From: Cyrtodaria siliqua
Taxonomy: Eukaryota > Mollusca > Bivalvia > Adapedonta > Hiatellidae
Length of the DNA stretch: 64,000 nt
Assembly: GCA_037043455.1 (NCBI GenBank)
Contig: JAWPHD010000126.1
Location: forward strand, 62,001 to 126,000
Direction: 5' to 3'
Part shown: positions 60,551 to 64,000 of the stretch, one piece after another
Position numbering within the stretch: the stretch's first letter is position 1
Layout: each line of letters starts with the position of its first letter
Program-made: the position numbers and the translations under genes
The notes under the pieces: model-generated
The model's database searches: none
What the model saw: the letters and a program-made list of their open reading frames with translations, nothing else
Told to the model about the DNA's origin: nothing

Positions 60551-61486
60551 GTAGGAGTTTCTCTGTTTATTAATTACTCTAACTGTGTATAAATTTCATT
60601 TTTTATTTTACCAAACATTACTATTCCATAAAAAATGCAATTTTTTGTTTATCAGTTGTGTCCTTAGTCAGTCCATTTATAATGTTGGTTAAAGACCGGA
60701 TCTGAAAATCTTCAATAACCACAGGAACCATTAGGAACAGAAATTGGAGTGGCTTATCCACTGGTCAGTTTGTGCTGTTTGTAAACATAAACACATGTGG
60801 TATGGGTGAGCAATAAACTTCAGTGTAATGAAATCTGTATATTACATATTTGTCTGTGATTTGTATAGGAAATACTGGGAATAGAAAAGCTATATCTACT
60901 CGTTTGCTTTAGTGGGAAATGGGAGATATTTCCCAGTACGGAGCATTGCTCGGCCTTTTCCGTCAGTGGCGGGAATGCCAAATGACGTTCCGATTGTTTT
61001 ACGGACGTCGTCGTCAGATTCCGCCACTAAGAAATAAGATTACGGAAATTAACGAAGAGTTCCGGTTTCACTTGTTTTGTTTGTATGACGTAACGTTGTC
61101 TTGGATGACGTAACGTCGTCTTGGCGTTCTCGTGCAAACTGGTGTAAAAAGGCGTGAATCATTAGAAATATTAATAAAATATCATTTTAAATTATGTAAT
61201 ATATAGTTTAATAACCAGTGTTTTTGAGATACTGAACTATATATCAGAGATAAAGATGAAGAGGTAATCATTCTAGGCAATTATCTATTACCTATCAAAA
61301 GGTGGAATTATAAACTTAGGAGTGTGTCCATATTTGACTCCAATTAAAACAAATAATCACATTTTCCCCCACAAATAATCAAATATACCTTTTTTTTGTA
61401 TACATTTATAACATGTTCACCAGAGCTTGTTCAGTTAATAAACCATTAAGAACAGAAAAACAGGGCATTGGAGCATTGGAATGACC

Positions 61487-61615
61487 AATGCCCTCTCGAC
61501 TCAACCTTCATGGACGCGGCTAAATACATTCGATCGAAACGGGAAAACCGCTGAAACATGTGTAAGGTGGAAGTGCAAGACAATGCAATTTTTGAAATTG
61601 ACTTATTATTCTCAG
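61487..61615 (+). repeat. ~125-bp direct repeat, copy 2
   Basis: See 59895-60020. The surrounding 61140-61480 shows no gene. Confidence 0.9.
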
Positions 61616-61828
61616 TGTGTTCGCAACATGGGTCATTTATGGGAATTGAGTCAGGATTTTGAAATCTTTGCACGCATAATATTTATGAAAATATAATTAG
61701 TTTCATAATGTTTAATGTCATGCCTCTGTAAATAACTTCATAATATGCTAAGTGAACACTGTAGTATTTGTAGTACAGTGTTTACTACAATATTGCCAGC
61801 CATATGTCAATTGAAATTTGAATTTTAC

Positions 61829-62235
61829 AACAGTTTTATTTTAAAACATTTTCAAAAACGATTTTTTGGATATAACACTCACAAATGTCACAGCGCTTTC
61901 AAATTCACAAGCAATATTCATCAAACATTCAAGAACATTTATGCCAAGTTTCAGTAAAATGTGTGGGGTAAGTCTATTACAATTTTAAAAACTTTCCCCA
62001 CTGGTGCTTTGCTTATAGACAGTTTTATTTTACAACATTTTCAAAAACGAATATTTGGATATAATACTCACAAAAGTCACAGCGCTTTCAAATTCACAAG
62101 GAATATTCATCAAACATTCAAGAACATTTTATTCATCAAACATTCAAGAACATTTATGCCAAGTTTCAGCGAAATGTGTTAGGTAGGTCTATTAAAATTT
62201 TAAAAACTTTCCCCACTGGTGCTTTGCTTATAGAC
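61829..62235 (+). repeat. Two tandem ~195-bp units
   Basis: 'acagttttattttaaaacat', 'agcgctttcaaattcacaag', 'catcaaacattcaagaacat' and 'tttccccactggtgctttgc' each occur twice. The second unit has an internal short duplication of 'attcatcaaacattcaagaa'. Confidence 0.9.
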
Positions 62236-62766
62236 AGCTTAGATTGGTCAGTGATAGTAGTCATTTTTCAGTGTACCAGATTTTATAGTGTGACCCCAGC
62301 CTTTAAAAGGCCCATAAGCAGATGCGGCTATAACGGGTTGTCTTAAGAGTAAAACACGTAGGAATTCGGCGTCATGATTACCTTTACTGTAAACTATATT
62401 GCTATGTTCTTTAACATTCCCCAGTTTATGAACTGAGGCATGGATCTGTCTGGTTTATTATTGTATACTTTCATATTGTCCCGTTTAGATTGCATTGAGC
62501 TAAGTGTGCAATATTCTACGATATTGCACACATTGATATTGCACCGGAACTTTTTCTCGCGCTTGATAAGAGCCGCGAAATAGAAATAAGGAACTACTTT
62601 CAAATAAAATAACGGAATCCTTCCTATTGTGTCAACAACAAAATACGTGTTTTTTTTCCAACCTTTTATGGCAGAAATTGATAAAATAATTGAAATGGTC
62701 ACTCACCCACTGTTTTATCGTTATCGAATGGTAAACAAACTTTAGAAAATCGCTTGATGTTATTAA

Positions 62767-62815
62767 TGACGTCATCCGACGTCGACGTCATCCGACGTCG
62801 TCGTCGTTTTCGCGC
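62767..62815. promoter_or_regulatory. CRE-like cluster with E2F-like site
   Basis: Full CRE TGACGTCA at 62767-62774 inside two tandem copies of the 16-mer GACGTCATCCGACGTC (62768-62799), then TTTCGCGC at about 62808. It could be a promoter core, but no linked exon was found. From 62820 to the end the sequence is AT-rich with no gene seen. Confidence 0.35.
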
Positions 62816-64000
62816 AAAATAATCATCCACATAAAATAAAAATGAATTACAAGATAGGAATTCCATCAAAAGCTATAAAAATAACACAAATACAATGAAA
62901 AGTAATAGTCATACAATTAACATTGATCGAAAACAATATGAAAGTATACAATAAAAAGGTGGACGACTCGCAAGCTCGTCGTCCTTTGCCAAAACAACTC
63001 GTTCCAAGTAATATTTAGCCATACGAATTCAATAACCTATAATATTGCATTGGATTAATAGAACACTCGTTACAAACAGAAATTTAAGACACACATCGCA
63101 ATGTTGAAACATGTTTGGAGAGTTAAAATAAGTCATTACTCAATGCCATTTTATCTAAAAGCTGCTTTTTAAAATATTCAAATAGCTGCGAAAAAGATGA
63201 AATTATTATAAATTGCACTATATTTTGTTAAATTAGCGATATATTTAACGCAACGATTTGTAATATGCCACAAGTGTATTGTAATGGAAAATGATTTTCA
63301 AATATTTCAAGTTGTGTGCACAAAAAAATAGCTTCACGCTGATTTTTTTTAGAACGCAATTTGTCGTGTGACCCTTTCAACGCAAAGAAGTCAAATAAAT
63401 ATAACAAAGAAAATGTCTACTTGATTAAAATTGGCATTGATATTAATGCTTTTCTCATGAAAACAAGTTTGTATTATATATATTGGTTTGAATAGCGTGC
63501 AGTTTAATCAAACATATCATCTGCAAACAAAAGCATAAATTAAACAATGTTTTATTTCATATATATCATTTTTAATGCGTGCAATACATTTTAACATTAA
63601 ACTATTTTAAGTTTACCTTTAACCTAACTTATAATTGGTATTCGATTATCAATTAGTCAGTCAATCAAACATTATATTGTTTCTATGGTTAATTGAAAAA
63701 TGTTGTCAAAGAAGAAATGTATATTTTATAACTTTAAAAATAAAACGGGAATATATAAAAGTTGTACGTGCTTTACCTTGATAACCAGCTATTGCTATTT
63801 ACTTATACATGTAAATCATATAATTACTATGCATAAGTACAAATGAACATATTTATTATCAAAATTCCATTAGGCAAATTGCCCATGAGGATATACATTT
63901 TTTTTTAAATCATATGACTGACAGTCAAACTATACAATGCTCACAAATAGTATCTTATGCAACTACGCAGTATAGAATAATTTTAACAATGATAATTATA

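Noticed and set aside
60919..61113. A 65-codon ORF after a TTTGCTTTAG acceptor, in the right phase to follow MDDALSFEHL
   Set aside because: The stretch contains inverted GTGGCGG/CCGCCAC words and CRE-like motifs, looks like a repeat or regulatory block, and the peptide resembles nothing I know. Junction reads would be needed.

Overview
The window reads as AT-rich eukaryotic genomic DNA, most likely from a bivalve mollusc. This is inferred from short exons in long introns, tRNA-headed SINEs, TTAA-type MITEs, a Tc1 element, LINEs and minisatellites of the kind common in bivalves. No bacterial-style operon, CRISPR array, rRNA gene or intact tRNA gene was seen.

Two genes and the 5' end of a third can be assembled on the + strand. 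(1) 133-4566 is the 3' part of ERCC5/XPG, the nucleotide-excision-repair endonuclease. It has the end of the nuclease region, a PCNA-binding (PIP) box and a long acidic/basic tail. One of its introns (1294-1688) has textbook U12-type AT-AC signals, and the exon before it is present twice. (2) 16297-47373 is a 17-coding-exon gene for a 551-residue protein with a central coiled coil and a C-terminal EF-hand pair. All splice phases agree from ATG to stop. I do not recognise its family. (3) At 60203-60550 a duplicated octamer/TATA/GC-box motif precedes a 5' UTR splice and a first coding exon of ten codons. The rest of this gene was not found.

Layout: 1-5.3 kb ERCC5 3' end and UTR; 5.3-15.6 kb intergenic, mostly dispersed repeats; 15.7-47.4 kb the EF-hand gene; 47.4-60.2 kb intergenic, with a degenerate ~180-bp repeat array, a Tc1-type transposon and fold-back elements; 60.2-64 kb third gene start, tandem repeats and a CRE-like cluster.

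The EF-hand gene's introns are unusual. Intron 2 ends in eight copies of the acceptor plus exon-3 start at about 78-bp period. Intron 7 holds a 3.75-kb antisense LINE with 12-bp target-site duplications and an open reading frame, plus a broken antisense von Willebrand A fragment. Intron 12 is mostly a ~41-copy 79-bp satellite, each unit carrying an octamer motif and usually a near-perfect 5' splice-site match. Several introns have minisatellites next to the 3' splice site.

The functional links between the genes are not apparent; they look like unrelated neighbours.
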